Positions 28,901-37,498 are shown, counted from the stretch's first letter. The stretch: DNA of 64,000 nt from Citrobacter youngae ATCC 29220 (GCF_000155975.1 NZ_GG730299.1:1398734-1462733); one strand, 5' to 3'. Notes: generated by a model not told the origin, from the letters alone. Made by a program: numbers and translations.

Positions 28901-29421
28901 ACACTGGTTCCGTTTCCGCTAGCTTCTATTGCGCTATATGGGCCATTGGCAGATGCATCGTTGTTAGCCGTTACGTTTAACGTCCCGGTGGAAACATCAA
29001 CTTTGCCGCCGTTTAAGGCATATATTCCATACGAACTTCCATTTGCTGTGATGTTAAGGTCCCCCTGGCTTGTTACCAAAGAACCTGTACCATCCACTTT
29101 AATTCCGGATGAATCGCCGCCAGAAGTCGTAATAGTTGAAACGCCGTTGAGATTAACCGTCCCGCCAGATTGAGCAAGAACGCCCTCCGAGTTACCTCCG
29201 GTCGTGACAATATTTAATGCCCCTGGCGAGGTAATTGTTCCTGCATTCAAAGCAAATAACTCTGGAGTATCAGAAGTACTGCTTGACGATGAATAGCCTG
29301 CAAGCACATTAGTTGATGTGTTATCGGCTATCGTTTGCGCCTTAGCGATCTCAGTTGATGTTGAGAATAGAAGACCAATCATTATTGATACTTTTGATAA
29401 CCTGGTGTTTAAGCAAGACAT
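25909..29421 (-). CDS. Large type Va autotransporter adhesin-like protein
   Basis: 1170 residues from ATG 29421, with a clear AAGGAGCG Shine-Dalgarno. A signal peptide (about 1-28, ending AKA) precedes a passenger (about 30-805) made of Gly/Ser/Thr/Asn-rich beta-helix repeats (units such as TTSGGDSSGIKVDGTGSL) like AIDA-I or pertactin-type passengers. A Pro-rich linker (about 812-855) of PTPEPTPNP repeats follows. The C-terminal 280 residues form the beta-barrel (starting near GAWGRIGGGETKSN, ending GNLGIRVNW). No protease motif or catalytic triad is visible in the passenger, so adhesion or aggregation is the likely role. The gene is more AT-rich than its neighbours and absent from E. coli K-12 here, indicating acquisition. 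Confidence 0.9.
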   Translation of the reverse strand: MSCLNTRLSKVSIMIGLLFSTSTEIAKAQTIADNTSTNVLAGYSSSSSTSDTPELFALNAGTITSPGALNIVTTGGNSEGVLAQSGGTVNLNGVSTITTSGGDSSGIKVDGTGSLVTSQGDLNITANGSSYGIYALNGGKVDVSTGTLNVTANNDASANGPYSAIEASGNGTSVIVNAGGLIQTSSLLPSGGGVNSSAVNASNGASIELNGTSSSKLNIKTVGDTAHGISMDANGVGTSVHGSNLAIATSGANANGVFVGDDFLLSDSTVTTSGTDADGIKFLGSNSTGVIQNSSIATSGATANGISVIAGGDSQLNGVSINTTGDESFGIYATSSGNVSSQGLLSVNSTGSGSSAIVAQDNSNVDVRDRFNIVSTGDDASAISATDSSTITLSGTGTIEKNSSSSIFTTSAIYAASGSSVSIQGTDAININTTGANIHGAYVDGSGDLNNPTSISLTNTKISTAGVGALGAYAIKEGATLNVVDSNINTKNSSAAGVMTRDGAIANISNSNILTESHISAAVRAVSGGKINVTDSALETKGNYSPGVSLEGGDVVLTNTTVNTTNSIQSPAILQNRGVSTLSMTGGELSSLAGESIYAIEGNGTIQLNEVNSTVNNGVFIQNTGAAALEVNADANSVVSGDAINTSSSTASLSLNNGSVWTGKAVDMTNLNIANGSQWNVTGDSNSAAITLNSALINFQSSSVNDVKTITTNSFSGNNGTINFNTVLNEGDANTVTDKIVVNGDAAGSHKININQIGGTGALTVNDGIKLASISGQDTSSVTLSKPVVAGAYEYLAYNGGQSGNGWYLRSTLEPTPEPTEEPTPNPTPEPTPNPTPNPTPEPTPNPTPAPTSEPSYNPSVPGYVIAPYLNRMYGYQTVGTLHERVGEQENIKKESNMPQGAWGRIGGGETKSNADRFNYDADTWFAQLGGDLYNNFDEDGTRVHSGVFATFGQVSTSAKDSVRGMYQGRSTTTGKINSKGYGVGAYYTSYFSNDVYVDTVAQYTHYRNEYNSIYGSDATQDGDGVTLSVEAGKPFKYTNGLYLEPQVQLMYQYLHLDATNDGVAYVKSTSDNSGLARIGGRLGYDSVKTSNAHPYLTANVLTNIGRSPDVTVSSVKFNQDYSDQWYEVGGGFTGDITKNASLYADMKYQHDFEGNMHGFAGNLGIRVNW
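26870..26985 (-). repeat. Tandem 12/24-bp repeats coding the Pro-rich linker
   Basis: Variants of GGCGTCGGATTT and GGCTCTGGGGTT alternate about nine times, encoding PTPNP/PTPEP units between passenger and barrel. Because the units are multiples of three, changes in copy number would alter linker length without frameshift. Confidence 0.8.
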
Positions 29422-30358
29422 CGACGCTCCTTAATTCCCATATCTCTAAAACCCCACTACGTTTGCAGTGAAGTTCATTTTCTTAAGAGGTGTAATTACT
29501 TGAACAATCCTGGAGAATAGTAATAGCTCATGGCATAACTAAGTTATGTATAGCCCCATGATTTAGAAACATCAAGTTACACAGTTTTACGCCACGAGTA
29601 TACCCTGGTTATTAAAGCTAGCAATTTCCAACCAGCATGAAAAATCCTAAACTTTTTAATGCGGCAAATAGGCTCAGATTTAATATCCTGTTGTTTTATA
29701 TCTATTACTTTCCTTTACATCCTGATCCTTGTCGTCCTGTTTTCGTTTTTATCTTGTCCTGACATACATAACAGACACCGTGAGTAACATCTCTTTGACC
29801 GGCAGACCAGGCATATATTAACCATTTGATATATATAAAATTCCCCAGCCCACCGCTAACCCCATATTTCTGTTTATAACGATGCAGTCACGAACAGGAT
29901 CGTAGTCAATAAGCAATACGGTTGAAATTCTGCAGGCATTACGGCGCATTGCGACGTAACCCCCGATTTAATAACGGAATAAATTATTTCTCGCTTAACG
30001 AATCGCCTCTCGCCCCGCTCGTTATGTAAACTTATGTAAAGAGAAGATTCAAATGACACAACCAGGAATAGAACACATAAGAACCTTGTGGATATATAAT
30101 TCATAAAATAGAGAGAGAACAGAACATTAAACCAGACATGAGCGTAAAACTAAGATTAAAATATTAAAAAAACGAGCCATCACAAATGCTTGAACCACAA
30201 AACGACCTTATATTACATAATAATTTCATTTGATTTCATTAAGTTACCATTTCAATGTGAAATTAATTATTTTCCCATATTGCAAGGAAAGTATTCCCCA
30301 TGTGAATATACTTACATCGTGAGAGCTAATTGAACATTGATACTAAAATTCCACTTTT
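29422..30358. other. Long AT-rich intergenic region of the autotransporter island
   Basis: 937 bp separating the autotransporter (minus) from the regulator pair (plus). It is strongly AT-rich with many TATATA/AATTAA tracts and looks like an H-NS-bound divergent control region. It contains a 15-bp palindrome (29534-29548). A 76-codon minus-strand ORF at 29874-30104 has a hydrophobic start, but no clear ribosome-binding site or recognisable family, so I do not call it a gene. Confidence 0.6.
29534..29548. promoter_or_regulatory. 15-bp palindrome, candidate operator
   Basis: CATAACT-A-AGTTATG is a perfect dyad, flanked by CATGG (29529-29533) and a later CCATG. It lies about 113 bp upstream of the autotransporter start, a suitable place for a regulator site. 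Confidence 0.45.
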
Positions 30359-30997
30359 ATGATGAGAATCCTGCGTATGATGAAGCCAAATGATGAAATG
30401 AAGTTAATTATCTCCAAATGGTTATCATCCGGTGCCGCGCGTATCATAATAAAAAGCGAAATTGGAATTGAGCGTACCTTAGGCGTTAAGCCGAATAATA
30501 CTGACTTCGTCTTTCTGACTGAAGGAGCGATGGATATCAGAAGAACAATGGACGACCTGGTATTCTGTACTGCGCTTGCGCCCTATATTATGAGCGGGAC
30601 CGATCATCCGGAAAGCGAAGCGTATTTTTATGGTGAGATACGGGCTCATTCAGTAGCATATCGGATTAAAAAAGAAACCGCATTGAATTTAGTGGAAAAA
30701 TTCAATTTATTCAAAGAATTGTGGATAGTTGAAAAGTATAAATCTCAGGCCATATGGCGCAGAGATGCAAACCTCAATGGCGCATCAGTTAAAGTAGCAA
30801 TCGGAGAGCTGATTACTGTTCTTAGTATGCTCCCACCAGAATTTAGAAAATCAATCTCTGTTTATAAATTTCTTCAGGAAAGAACAAAGTATTCAAAAAG
30901 TACAATAATGCGCGTCGTGAACCATTACAGAGATAATGGTCAACTAGATATTAAAAATGGAATACTTATTGAATGGATTCCTAAAGAGAAAGGATAA
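30359..30997 (+). CDS. CRP-like/IprA-family winged-helix regulator
   Basis: 212 residues if begun at 30359; nearby in-frame ATGs (30362, 30377, 30380) make the exact start uncertain and no strong ribosome-binding site stands out. The middle (about 45-125) looks like a cyclic-nucleotide-binding-like fold (TDFVFLTEGAMDIRRT, LAPYIMSGTDHPESEAYF, RAHSVAYRIKKETAL). The C-terminal 50 residues form a winged helix (VYKFLQERTKYSKSTIMRVV, then a NGQLDIKNGILIEW wing). Organisation and spacing resemble E. coli IprA/YaiV. It overlaps no gene but sits 5 nt before the LuxR-type gene, forming a pair that may control the autotransporter. Confidence 0.65.
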   Translation: MMRILRMMKPNDEMKLIISKWLSSGAARIIIKSEIGIERTLGVKPNNTDFVFLTEGAMDIRRTMDDLVFCTALAPYIMSGTDHPESEAYFYGEIRAHSVAYRIKKETALNLVEKFNLFKELWIVEKYKSQAIWRRDANLNGASVKVAIGELITVLSMLPPEFRKSISVYKFLQERTKYSKSTIMRVVNHYRDNGQLDIKNGILIEWIPKEKG

Positions 30998-31002
30998 ACG
31001 CT

Positions 31003-31599
31003 ATGGGATTTCATATACATACTTACTGTGCTTATACCCGGCAGGGGGTTTTAGGCCTCATTGATGAAATATTTAAAACTTCACAACCCGATGAGGTCAT
31101 TCACATTTTCGACCTCATCGAAAATCCACACCCGATCTTACTGTTAAATAAAATAAAAAATTACATGCGGATTACGTTAGATGAACCGCAGAAAATAATA
31201 GCCATATGCAATAAACAGACGGCTGACTTTCTGCGCAAATTCAGCATACTGTGTATTACACCGACAGAATCAATATTAAACTGGGTGGATATTCTAAAAA
31301 AAGCAAAGGCGTATACCAAGTGGTCTGCTGCCAGCATTCCAGAACTGGAGCATCATTACGCTTCAAAACCTTTGACAAACAAGGATTTTTTTATTCTTGA
31401 GCATTTGTGTCAGGGTTACTCTTTTTCTGAGATATCTGAACTGAGTGGTCTGAATGCCAAGATAGTTTATGCCAGGCTCAGTAAAATTAAATGTGAATTT
31501 AACTTAGAAAGGAACAACATCCATCTCGCCTACGCTTTTATTTTAGAGTCAAGAACAAACTATTTTCATTGTAGCCAACAGTCCAATTATCACTTTTAA
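31003..31599 (+). CDS. LuxR/FixJ-type helix-turn-helix regulator
   Basis: 198 residues, with AAAGGA upstream of the ATG. The N-terminal 125 residues resemble a receiver-like domain without a recognisable phospho-acceptor Asp constellation, so phosphorylation is doubtful. The C-terminal part (about 125-190) is a LuxR-type helix-turn-helix: LTNKDFFILEHLCQGYSFSE and then ISELSGLNAKIVYARLSKIK. Such orphan regulators often accompany fimbrial or adhesin genes. Co-transcribed with the preceding IprA-like gene; AT-rich like the rest of the island. Confidence 0.7.
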   Translation: MGFHIHTYCAYTRQGVLGLIDEIFKTSQPDEVIHIFDLIENPHPILLLNKIKNYMRITLDEPQKIIAICNKQTADFLRKFSILCITPTESILNWVDILKKAKAYTKWSAASIPELEHHYASKPLTNKDFFILEHLCQGYSFSEISELSGLNAKIVYARLSKIKCEFNLERNNIHLAYAFILESRTNYFHCSQQSNYHF

Positions 31600-31668
31600 A
31601 GCCGTATAAAGAATTAAGCGCCTACAGTCTCAAGAGCGATACGCTGTTAAGCAGAACGATGCAAATAG

Positions 31669-31709
31669 CAAAAAACCCTTAAGTCTGCTTATTGGCAGGC
31701 TTAAGGGTT
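31669..31709 (-). terminator. Terminator downstream of the LysR gene
   Basis: AACCCTTAAGTCTGC (31674-31688) pairs with GCAGGCTTAAGGGTT (31695-31709) in 14 of 15 positions plus one wobble, loop TTATTG. The T-tract (GGGTTTTTTGC) is on the minus strand, so it ends transcription from the LysR gene, about 140 nt past its stop. Confidence 0.8.
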
Positions 31710-31850
31710 CCGGCCCCATCCGGCGCTTATCTCCGGCACTCACAATGGCTTAGCTCTTGAAGGGGCGATAAGAATAATCCCATGCCAGGAAAAATATTGT
31801 TTAACACAAATTGCGGTTTGATTATTTTTTGAGCGCTGTCAATGACATAA

Positions 31851-32726
31851 TCAGCGCATTGTTTCACTGATGGCGTCTAACAACAGGCGTAACCCCGCAG
31901 GCTGATGCTCACGAGAAAGGTACAACCCATATATTGGCAGGCATTTGGGCTGTAGCTCTGGCAGTAACCGAACTAACTTTCCCTGCGCCAACCCTTCTCG
32001 CGCTTCCGGCTCCGGTACCAGCGCTATGCCCATACCTGCCAGCGCCGACTCACAGAGCAGCGAAGAGATCCCCGCGCTCAAGTTCCCTTTGATCGCCACA
32101 GAAATAGCCTGCTCCTGCGCATTGAGGAAGTGCCAAGACTTACCGGCAAAGCCGCTGTAATAGAGACAATTATGCTGCGTGAGATCGTCGATAGTTGCCG
32201 GAGTGCCATGCTGATGCAGATAATCGACAGACGCACACAGCACGGACTCACAGTCGCCCAACCGACGGGCAATGGTCCCAGGCTCGGGATTATCCGTAAT
32301 GCGGATCGCCACATCGATGCGTTCTCCGACAAGGCTTACCGGTTGGTTATTGATCTCAACCTCAATGCGCAGTTGGGGATAACGCGCCAGGAAATCGGGC
32401 AGTACCGGAGCAAGAATATGCATAGCGGTAAAATGCGCACAGGCCACGCGTAGCGTACCGGCAGGGATTTGCGCGGCGCTGGCGGCAGCAATATCCAATG
32501 AAATTCGCGCCAGAGAACGCGTTTTTACTAATGCCTCTTCTCCCGCGGGCGTGATCGTCAGGCGACGCGACGACCGGTGGATAAGCCTTGCCCCCGCCCA
32601 TTTTTCCATTTCGTCGAGGTAGCGACTGACCATCGGTCTGGACAGCCCCAACGCGCGAGCGGCGGCGCTTAAACTGCCCAAATCACAGATATGATTGAAT
32701 ACCGTTGCCGCCATTACTCTGTCCAT
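31851..32726 (-). CDS. LysR-family transcriptional regulator
   Basis: 291 residues from ATG 32726 (MDRVMAATVFNHICDLGS). An upstream in-frame ATG would add 37 residues reaching into the divergent gene and is rejected. The N-terminal helix-turn-helix (about 6-62, SLSAAARALGLSRPMVSRYL) precedes a substrate-binding domain (about 90-290). It is divergent from the exported metallo-beta-lactamase-fold gene, 122 bp apart, the usual arrangement of a LysR regulator and its target. Effector unknown; not present between suf and ydiH in E. coli K-12. Confidence 0.88.
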   Translation of the reverse strand: MDRVMAATVFNHICDLGSLSAAARALGLSRPMVSRYLDEMEKWAGARLIHRSSRRLTITPAGEEALVKTRSLARISLDIAAASAAQIPAGTLRVACAHFTAMHILAPVLPDFLARYPQLRIEVEINNQPVSLVGERIDVAIRITDNPEPGTIARRLGDCESVLCASVDYLHQHGTPATIDDLTQHNCLYYSGFAGKSWHFLNAQEQAISVAIKGNLSAGISSLLCESALAGMGIALVPEPEAREGLAQGKLVRLLPELQPKCLPIYGLYLSREHQPAGLRLLLDAISETMR

Positions 32727-32848
32727 TCCATCCCATCCGATCGTTTTAAGAAACTCAGCATACCCTGATACAGGAATTCTAACAGATGCAAATTTCCTTA
32801 AAATACGCGAACTATCAAAAGACAATTTCCTGCACAAGGTTACCTGAC

Positions 32849-33700
32849 ATGAAAGTTAAAACTCTGGCCCTGCTGTTACCTCTGTTCTCCTCTTCACTCT
32901 TTGCCGCCCCGCTACAGCTGGACGTCTACAACCCGCAGGATAAGGCTATTTTCCCGGTATCCTCGACGCTGGTTTCAGGACCGAAAGAGGCGATTTTGTT
33001 TGACGCACAGTTCAGCACCAAAGATGGCGAAAAGCTGGTGCAGATGATTCGCGCCAGCGGTAAAACGCTGAAGGCCATTGTGATCACCTCCGGCGACCCG
33101 GATTTCTATTTTGGTCTGCAGCCTATCGTCAACGCGTTCCCACAGGTAAAAGTGCTGGCGACGCCGCACGTTGTAGAGCATATCCGCGCCACCAAAGAGG
33201 CAAAACTGCAATTCTGGGGCCCGCAAATGAAGGATGGTGCGCCAACATCCCTCACCGTACCGCAAGCCACTACGCAAACGCATTTCACGGTTGATGGCGA
33301 AACGCTGGAACTGCGTCATCCCAACGATTATGCGGCGTATGTCTGGATCCCGGCGAACCGCGCGATTATTGGCGGTACCGGCGTGGCTTCGGGGATCCAT
33401 GTCTGGACGGCGGATACGCAGTCTGCTGAACAACGTTCCGCATGGCGCAACGTGCTGGGCGAGATGCAAAACTTACAGCCCACTCAGGTGGTGCCGGGGC
33501 ATTACATTGGCGAACGCCCGACAGGCGATAAAGCGATTCGCTTCACCCGGGACTATTTGCAGTCATTTGAACAAGCGTTAAGCGCGAACAAAGGTTCGGC
33601 GTATGTGATTAAAACCATGACGGCGGCATGGCCTGGTCTTGCAGACGAAAGCTCTCTGGAGCTAAGTGCGAAGGTTAATTCCGGTGAGATGAAGTGGTAA
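32849..33700 (+). CDS. Exported metallo-beta-lactamase-fold protein with a degenerate metal motif
   Basis: 283 residues from ATG 32849, giving a clean signal peptide MKVKTLALLLPLFSSSLFAA; an upstream start would bury it. The fold is metallo-beta-lactamase-like: STLVSGPKEAILFDAQFS (39-56), KAIVITSGDPDFYFGLQPIV (76-95) and VVPGHYIGERPTGD near residue 215. At the HxHxDH position the protein has SGDPDF (81-86), so two or more Zn ligands are absent and a different metal or substrate chemistry is likely. Some His remain (PHVVEH, PGHY). Function unknown; the adjacent divergent LysR gene probably regulates it. Confidence 0.82.
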   Translation: MKVKTLALLLPLFSSSLFAAPLQLDVYNPQDKAIFPVSSTLVSGPKEAILFDAQFSTKDGEKLVQMIRASGKTLKAIVITSGDPDFYFGLQPIVNAFPQVKVLATPHVVEHIRATKEAKLQFWGPQMKDGAPTSLTVPQATTQTHFTVDGETLELRHPNDYAAYVWIPANRAIIGGTGVASGIHVWTADTQSAEQRSAWRNVLGEMQNLQPTQVVPGHYIGERPTGDKAIRFTRDYLQSFEQALSANKGSAYVIKTMTAAWPGLADESSLELSAKVNSGEMKW

Positions 33701-33717
33701 ACAAGATTTAATGCCCA

Positions 33718-33750
33718 AAAATAACCCCGAACGCGTGTCGGGGTTTTATT
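33718..33750. terminator. Bidirectional terminator
   Basis: AATAACCCCGA (33720-33730) and TCGGGGTTTTATT (33738-33750) give a stem with A-tract and T-tract on opposite sides. It lies between convergent MBL-fold gene and ydiH. Confidence 0.88.
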
Positions 33751-33768
33751 ACGATAAGCATACCGGAA

Positions 33769-33957
33769 TCAATGAACGCCCATGCGCCAGGCAAAATAGA
33801 TCTCTTCTTTCAGTTCAGTTGAAGAGAGCGTCAATAAATCCGCAAACTCCAGCTCGAGTTGTTTCAGTCTTTTCAGGTACTGAGCCGGTGAAAGATCGGT
33901 TTTATCACGACGTAAAAACTCTATTGCCAGTTGGGCCGGGTCTAATTGGGTAGACAT
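33769..33957 (-). CDS. ydiH: YdiH, small conserved protein
   Basis: 62 residues starting MSTQLDPAQLAIEFLRRDKT and ending YFAWRMGVH, matching E. coli YdiH in length and nearly in sequence. The start ATG 33957 is chosen by that match over an upstream in-frame start. It appears helical and soluble, with no known domain or function. Confidence 0.9.
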   Translation of the reverse strand: MSTQLDPAQLAIEFLRRDKTDLSPAQYLKRLKQLELEFADLLTLSSTELKEEIYFAWRMGVH

Positions 33958-34034
33958 ATCATCCTCGCTTGTGTTCAAAACCTGCACAGTATAACACCAT
34001 TCCCTGTGCAGATAGTGACCAAAAGCAATATGCA

Positions 34035-34445
34035 TCACAAAATTGCGGTCGTTAGACGCGACGTGCAGCACATTCGTCCTTGCTCATCGAAGATTTCGAT
34101 TTGCCACACCTGATGGCGAGAGCCGGTATGGATAGCGCTACACACGCCTCTGACACGCCCTTCCCGCGCGGAGCGAATATGGTTGGCATTCACTTCCATC
34201 CCCACCACTTTTTGATCGCCCTGGGTACAAAGATACCCGGCCACCGAACCCATACTTTCAGCCAACACGACGGAAGCACCGCCATGTAACAGGCCAAACG
34301 GTTGTTTGGTTCGATGATCCACTGGCATGGTCGCTTCCAGCGTCTTCTCGCCAATGTGCTCAAAACGAATATCCAGCAGTCCAACCATATTTCCTTCACC
34401 CATGGCGTTGAGCGCCTCCAGGGTGACTTCACGTTTCCAGATCAT
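34035..34445 (-). CDS. menI: 1,4-dihydroxy-2-naphthoyl-CoA thioesterase
   Basis: 136-residue hotdog-fold thioesterase (YdiI in E. coli). The catalytic region LLHGGASVVLAESMGS carries the HGG and the active Glu. It hydrolyses DHNA-CoA in menaquinone synthesis, which fits the anaerobic respiration genes in this window, although the enzyme is broad in specificity. The ATG overlaps the ydiJ stop by 4 nt, so the two are translationally coupled. Confidence 0.94.
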   Translation of the reverse strand: MIWKREVTLEALNAMGEGNMVGLLDIRFEHIGEKTLEATMPVDHRTKQPFGLLHGGASVVLAESMGSVAGYLCTQGDQKVVGMEVNANHIRSAREGRVRGVCSAIHTGSRHQVWQIEIFDEQGRMCCTSRLTTAIL

Positions 34446-37400
34446 CCTATAATCTCCAGCAGTGCCTGTAATGGATGGCGAACGCCTGTGCCCTCCACGC
34501 GTTTAACCTGGCTACGGCAGGAATAACCGGTCGCCAGACAACGATTTCGCGGCAGTCGTTGCATTGCCTGGCGCCATGATAGCTCATAAATCCCCAGTGA
34601 GTTCTGGTGATTTTTCACTTCGTGACCGTAGGTGCCAGCCATGCCGCAACATCCCACGCTGACGTTCTCCAGCTTTGCGCCAAAACGAGCAAAAATAGCC
34701 GCCCACTGCGCAGGCGCGCCCGGCAGGGCCGTCACTTCGGTACAATGTCCAAAGAAATACCACGGCTCACCGGCAACAGCGACGGGCTGCTGTGACGCCA
34801 CAACGGTGGATAACCATTCGTTGACCAGCAATACATGGAAATCCCCCCGCTGTTCCCCAAGCGCCAGCTTGTATTCATCGCGATAACAGAGCACTAACGC
34901 CGGCTCGACACCCACCATCGGAATATTCAGCTTCGCCACCCGATTAAGAAACTCGGATGTCTTTTTCGCTGTTTTGGCAAAGCGGTTTAAAAAGCCCTTA
35001 ATATGCTGCGCTTTGCCGTTTGGCGAGAACGGCAGCAGTACCGGCTGTAAGCCCAGTTTTTCGACCAGACGGATAAAATCAGCCACCACCTGCGCATCGT
35101 AATAGCTGGTGAACGGATCCTGTACCACCAGCACCGTACGGGCTTTTTGCTCAGGGCCGAGTAATTCAAGCTGCTCCAGCGTCATATTGGCAGAGCGATG
35201 TCCAACCATCTGTCGTTGAAGCGATGGCGCAGACAACAGCGGTAAATCCACCATACCGATGTGCTTTTTAGCCAGATTTCGCACCAGCGGCTGATCAATG
35301 AAGAAGTTAAACGTTTTGGGCGCACGCGCCATGAGCGGCGCATAGCTCTCGACGGTCGCCACCATGTGATCGCGCAACGGTCGCAGATAACGCGTGTGGT
35401 ACAGTTGCAGGAAGCGCGAGCGGAACTCCGGTACATCAATTTTAATCGGACACTGTGTGGAACAGGCTTTACACGCCAGGCAGCCGGACATCGCCTCTTT
35501 GACTTCATGCGAGAAATCGTATTCGCCCTTGCGCGCATGCCAGCTGTTGCGGGTGCGGGCAATGAGCGTGCGTAAACTGGCGCGTTTTTCCGGCAGCTCT
35601 TTTTCCAGCTGTATTGGGTCAATTCCGCGATCCGCCAACAGACGCAGCCATTCACGCACCAGCGTAGCTCGCCCTTTCGGCGAATGGATACGGTTAAGGC
35701 TGATTTTCATCGACGGACACATGGGGCTTTTCGCATCGAAGTTAAAGCATAACCCGTTGCCGTTACACTCCATGGCCCCGCGCCACTCTTGCCGCACGGC
35801 CAACGGGATCTGACGGTCATAAGTCCCGCGCTTGACCGCATCCACTTTCATCATCGGCGCGTCAACGTCTTCCGGTGGACAGATTTTCCCTGGGTTCAGC
35901 CGGTTTTGTGGATCAAACACCGACTTCACTTTACGTAATTCGCGATACAGTTCCTCTCCGAAGAACGCCGGACTGTATTCTGCACGAAAACCTTTTCCGT
36001 GCTCGCCCCACAGCAGACCGCCATATTTTGCCGTCAGCGCGACAACATCGTCAGAAATGCGTTTCATCAGCACTTCCTGCTGCGGGTCGCACATATCCAG
36101 CGCAGGCCTGACGTGCAGCACGCCGGCATCCACGTGACCAAACATGCCGTAGCTCAGACCGTGGCTATCGAGCAGCGCGCGGAACTCGGCAATATAGTCA
36201 GCCAGATGCTCCGGCGGAACACAGGTATCTTCGGCGAACGGAATGGGCTTTGCGGCGCCTTTCGCATTCCCCAGCAGACCAACGGCTTTTTTACGCATGG
36301 CGTAAATACGCTCAACGCCCGCAAGTTCAGTACACAGTTGCCAGCCAATGACACCGGCTTCCTGACGGGCGATTAAGCCATCCAGGCGTGCGCACAGCGC
36401 CCTGACCTGAGAATCAATCAATGCTTCGTCGTCACCGGCAAACTCCACAATGTTCAAACCGAGCATTTCTTTATCCGGTACATCGGTAATCAACTCACTT
36501 ACCGAGTGCCAGACGATATCTTCCCGCGCCAGATTAAGCACTTTGGAGTCCACGGTTTCTACCGATAGCGCCCGCGCTTCCACCATGACCGGGGCATTGC
36601 GTAATGCTGAATCAAACGAGTCATATTTGACGTTGACCAGCTGCCTGACTTTGGGCAACGGCGTGATATCCAGGCGGGCTTCGGTGATAAACGCCAGCGT
36701 GCCCTCAGAGCCGGTAAGAATGCGGGTTAAATCAAACTCGGTCATCTCGTCGTTAAAGACGTGCCGGAGATCGTAACCGGTTAAGAAGCGATTGAGTTTG
36801 GGGAATTTATCAATAATGAGCTGTCGGTTATCACGACACCGCTCAAAAACCGTCTTATAGATGCGGCCAATAGTGGTATTGCTCTTGCCCAGCGTTTGGG
36901 CCAGTTCGACCGGCATTGGCTGGGTATCAAGAATATCGCCGCCCATCAGCACCGCGCGAATCCCCAGCACGTGATCGGAGGTTTTACCGTAAACCAGCGA
37001 TCCTTGTCCGGAAGCATCGGTGTTAATCATCCCGCCCAGCGTTGCCCGGTTACTGGTGGATAATTCCGGAGCAAAGAAATAGCCGTAGGGCTTCAGAAAC
37101 TGGTTGAGCTGATCTTTTATCACCCCGGCTTCGACCCGCACCCAACCTTCCTGCGGGTTGATTTCAATAATGCGACTCATATAACGGGACATATCAACAA
37201 TAATGCCCTGATTCAGCGCCTGACCGTTCGTCCCGGTGCCGCCGCCGCGCGGAGTAAAAATCAGCGACGAAAAAAGAGGCTCAGCCGCCAGACGGGCGAT
37301 CAGCGCCACATCTGCCGTTGAACGAGGGAATACCACAGCATCAGGAAGCAGCTGATAAATACTGTTATCCGTCGACATTGTCAGCCGATCGGCATAGCTC

Positions 37401-37498
37401 GTTGCCGTATCGCCCGTGAATCCTTGCTGCTCCAGCGCCTGCAAAAAATTGAGCACCAGTTGAACGACACCTGGCGCCTGAGAAATTTGTGGAATCAT
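34442..37498 (-). CDS. ydiJ: YdiJ, FAD/Fe-S D-2-hydroxyglutarate dehydrogenase-type enzyme
   Basis: 1018 residues from ATG 37498 (MIPQISQAPGVVQLVLNFLQ, the E. coli start; upstream in-frame start lacks support). Domains in order: FAD-binding PCMH type (about 40-260, PRGGGTGTNGQALNQG), FAD-linked oxidase C-terminal domain (about 280-560), two Fe-S motifs (CLACKACSTQCPIKID; also CNGNGLCFNFDAKSPMC) and a C-terminal CCG-type domain (VSVGCCGMAGTYGHE). Oxidises D-2-hydroxyglutarate, as reported for E. coli YdiJ. Coupled to menI downstream. Confidence 0.92.
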   Translation of the reverse strand: MIPQISQAPGVVQLVLNFLQALEQQGFTGDTATSYADRLTMSTDNSIYQLLPDAVVFPRSTADVALIARLAAEPLFSSLIFTPRGGGTGTNGQALNQGIIVDMSRYMSRIIEINPQEGWVRVEAGVIKDQLNQFLKPYGYFFAPELSTSNRATLGGMINTDASGQGSLVYGKTSDHVLGIRAVLMGGDILDTQPMPVELAQTLGKSNTTIGRIYKTVFERCRDNRQLIIDKFPKLNRFLTGYDLRHVFNDEMTEFDLTRILTGSEGTLAFITEARLDITPLPKVRQLVNVKYDSFDSALRNAPVMVEARALSVETVDSKVLNLAREDIVWHSVSELITDVPDKEMLGLNIVEFAGDDEALIDSQVRALCARLDGLIARQEAGVIGWQLCTELAGVERIYAMRKKAVGLLGNAKGAAKPIPFAEDTCVPPEHLADYIAEFRALLDSHGLSYGMFGHVDAGVLHVRPALDMCDPQQEVLMKRISDDVVALTAKYGGLLWGEHGKGFRAEYSPAFFGEELYRELRKVKSVFDPQNRLNPGKICPPEDVDAPMMKVDAVKRGTYDRQIPLAVRQEWRGAMECNGNGLCFNFDAKSPMCPSMKISLNRIHSPKGRATLVREWLRLLADRGIDPIQLEKELPEKRASLRTLIARTRNSWHARKGEYDFSHEVKEAMSGCLACKACSTQCPIKIDVPEFRSRFLQLYHTRYLRPLRDHMVATVESYAPLMARAPKTFNFFIDQPLVRNLAKKHIGMVDLPLLSAPSLQRQMVGHRSANMTLEQLELLGPEQKARTVLVVQDPFTSYYDAQVVADFIRLVEKLGLQPVLLPFSPNGKAQHIKGFLNRFAKTAKKTSEFLNRVAKLNIPMVGVEPALVLCYRDEYKLALGEQRGDFHVLLVNEWLSTVVASQQPVAVAGEPWYFFGHCTEVTALPGAPAQWAAIFARFGAKLENVSVGCCGMAGTYGHEVKNHQNSLGIYELSWRQAMQRLPRNRCLATGYSCRSQVKRVEGTGVRHPLQALLEIIG

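Noticed and set aside
29874-30104. 76-codon minus ORF in the autotransporter island
   Set aside because: Hydrophobic start but no ribosome-binding site or family, in very AT-rich DNA where chance ORFs occur.
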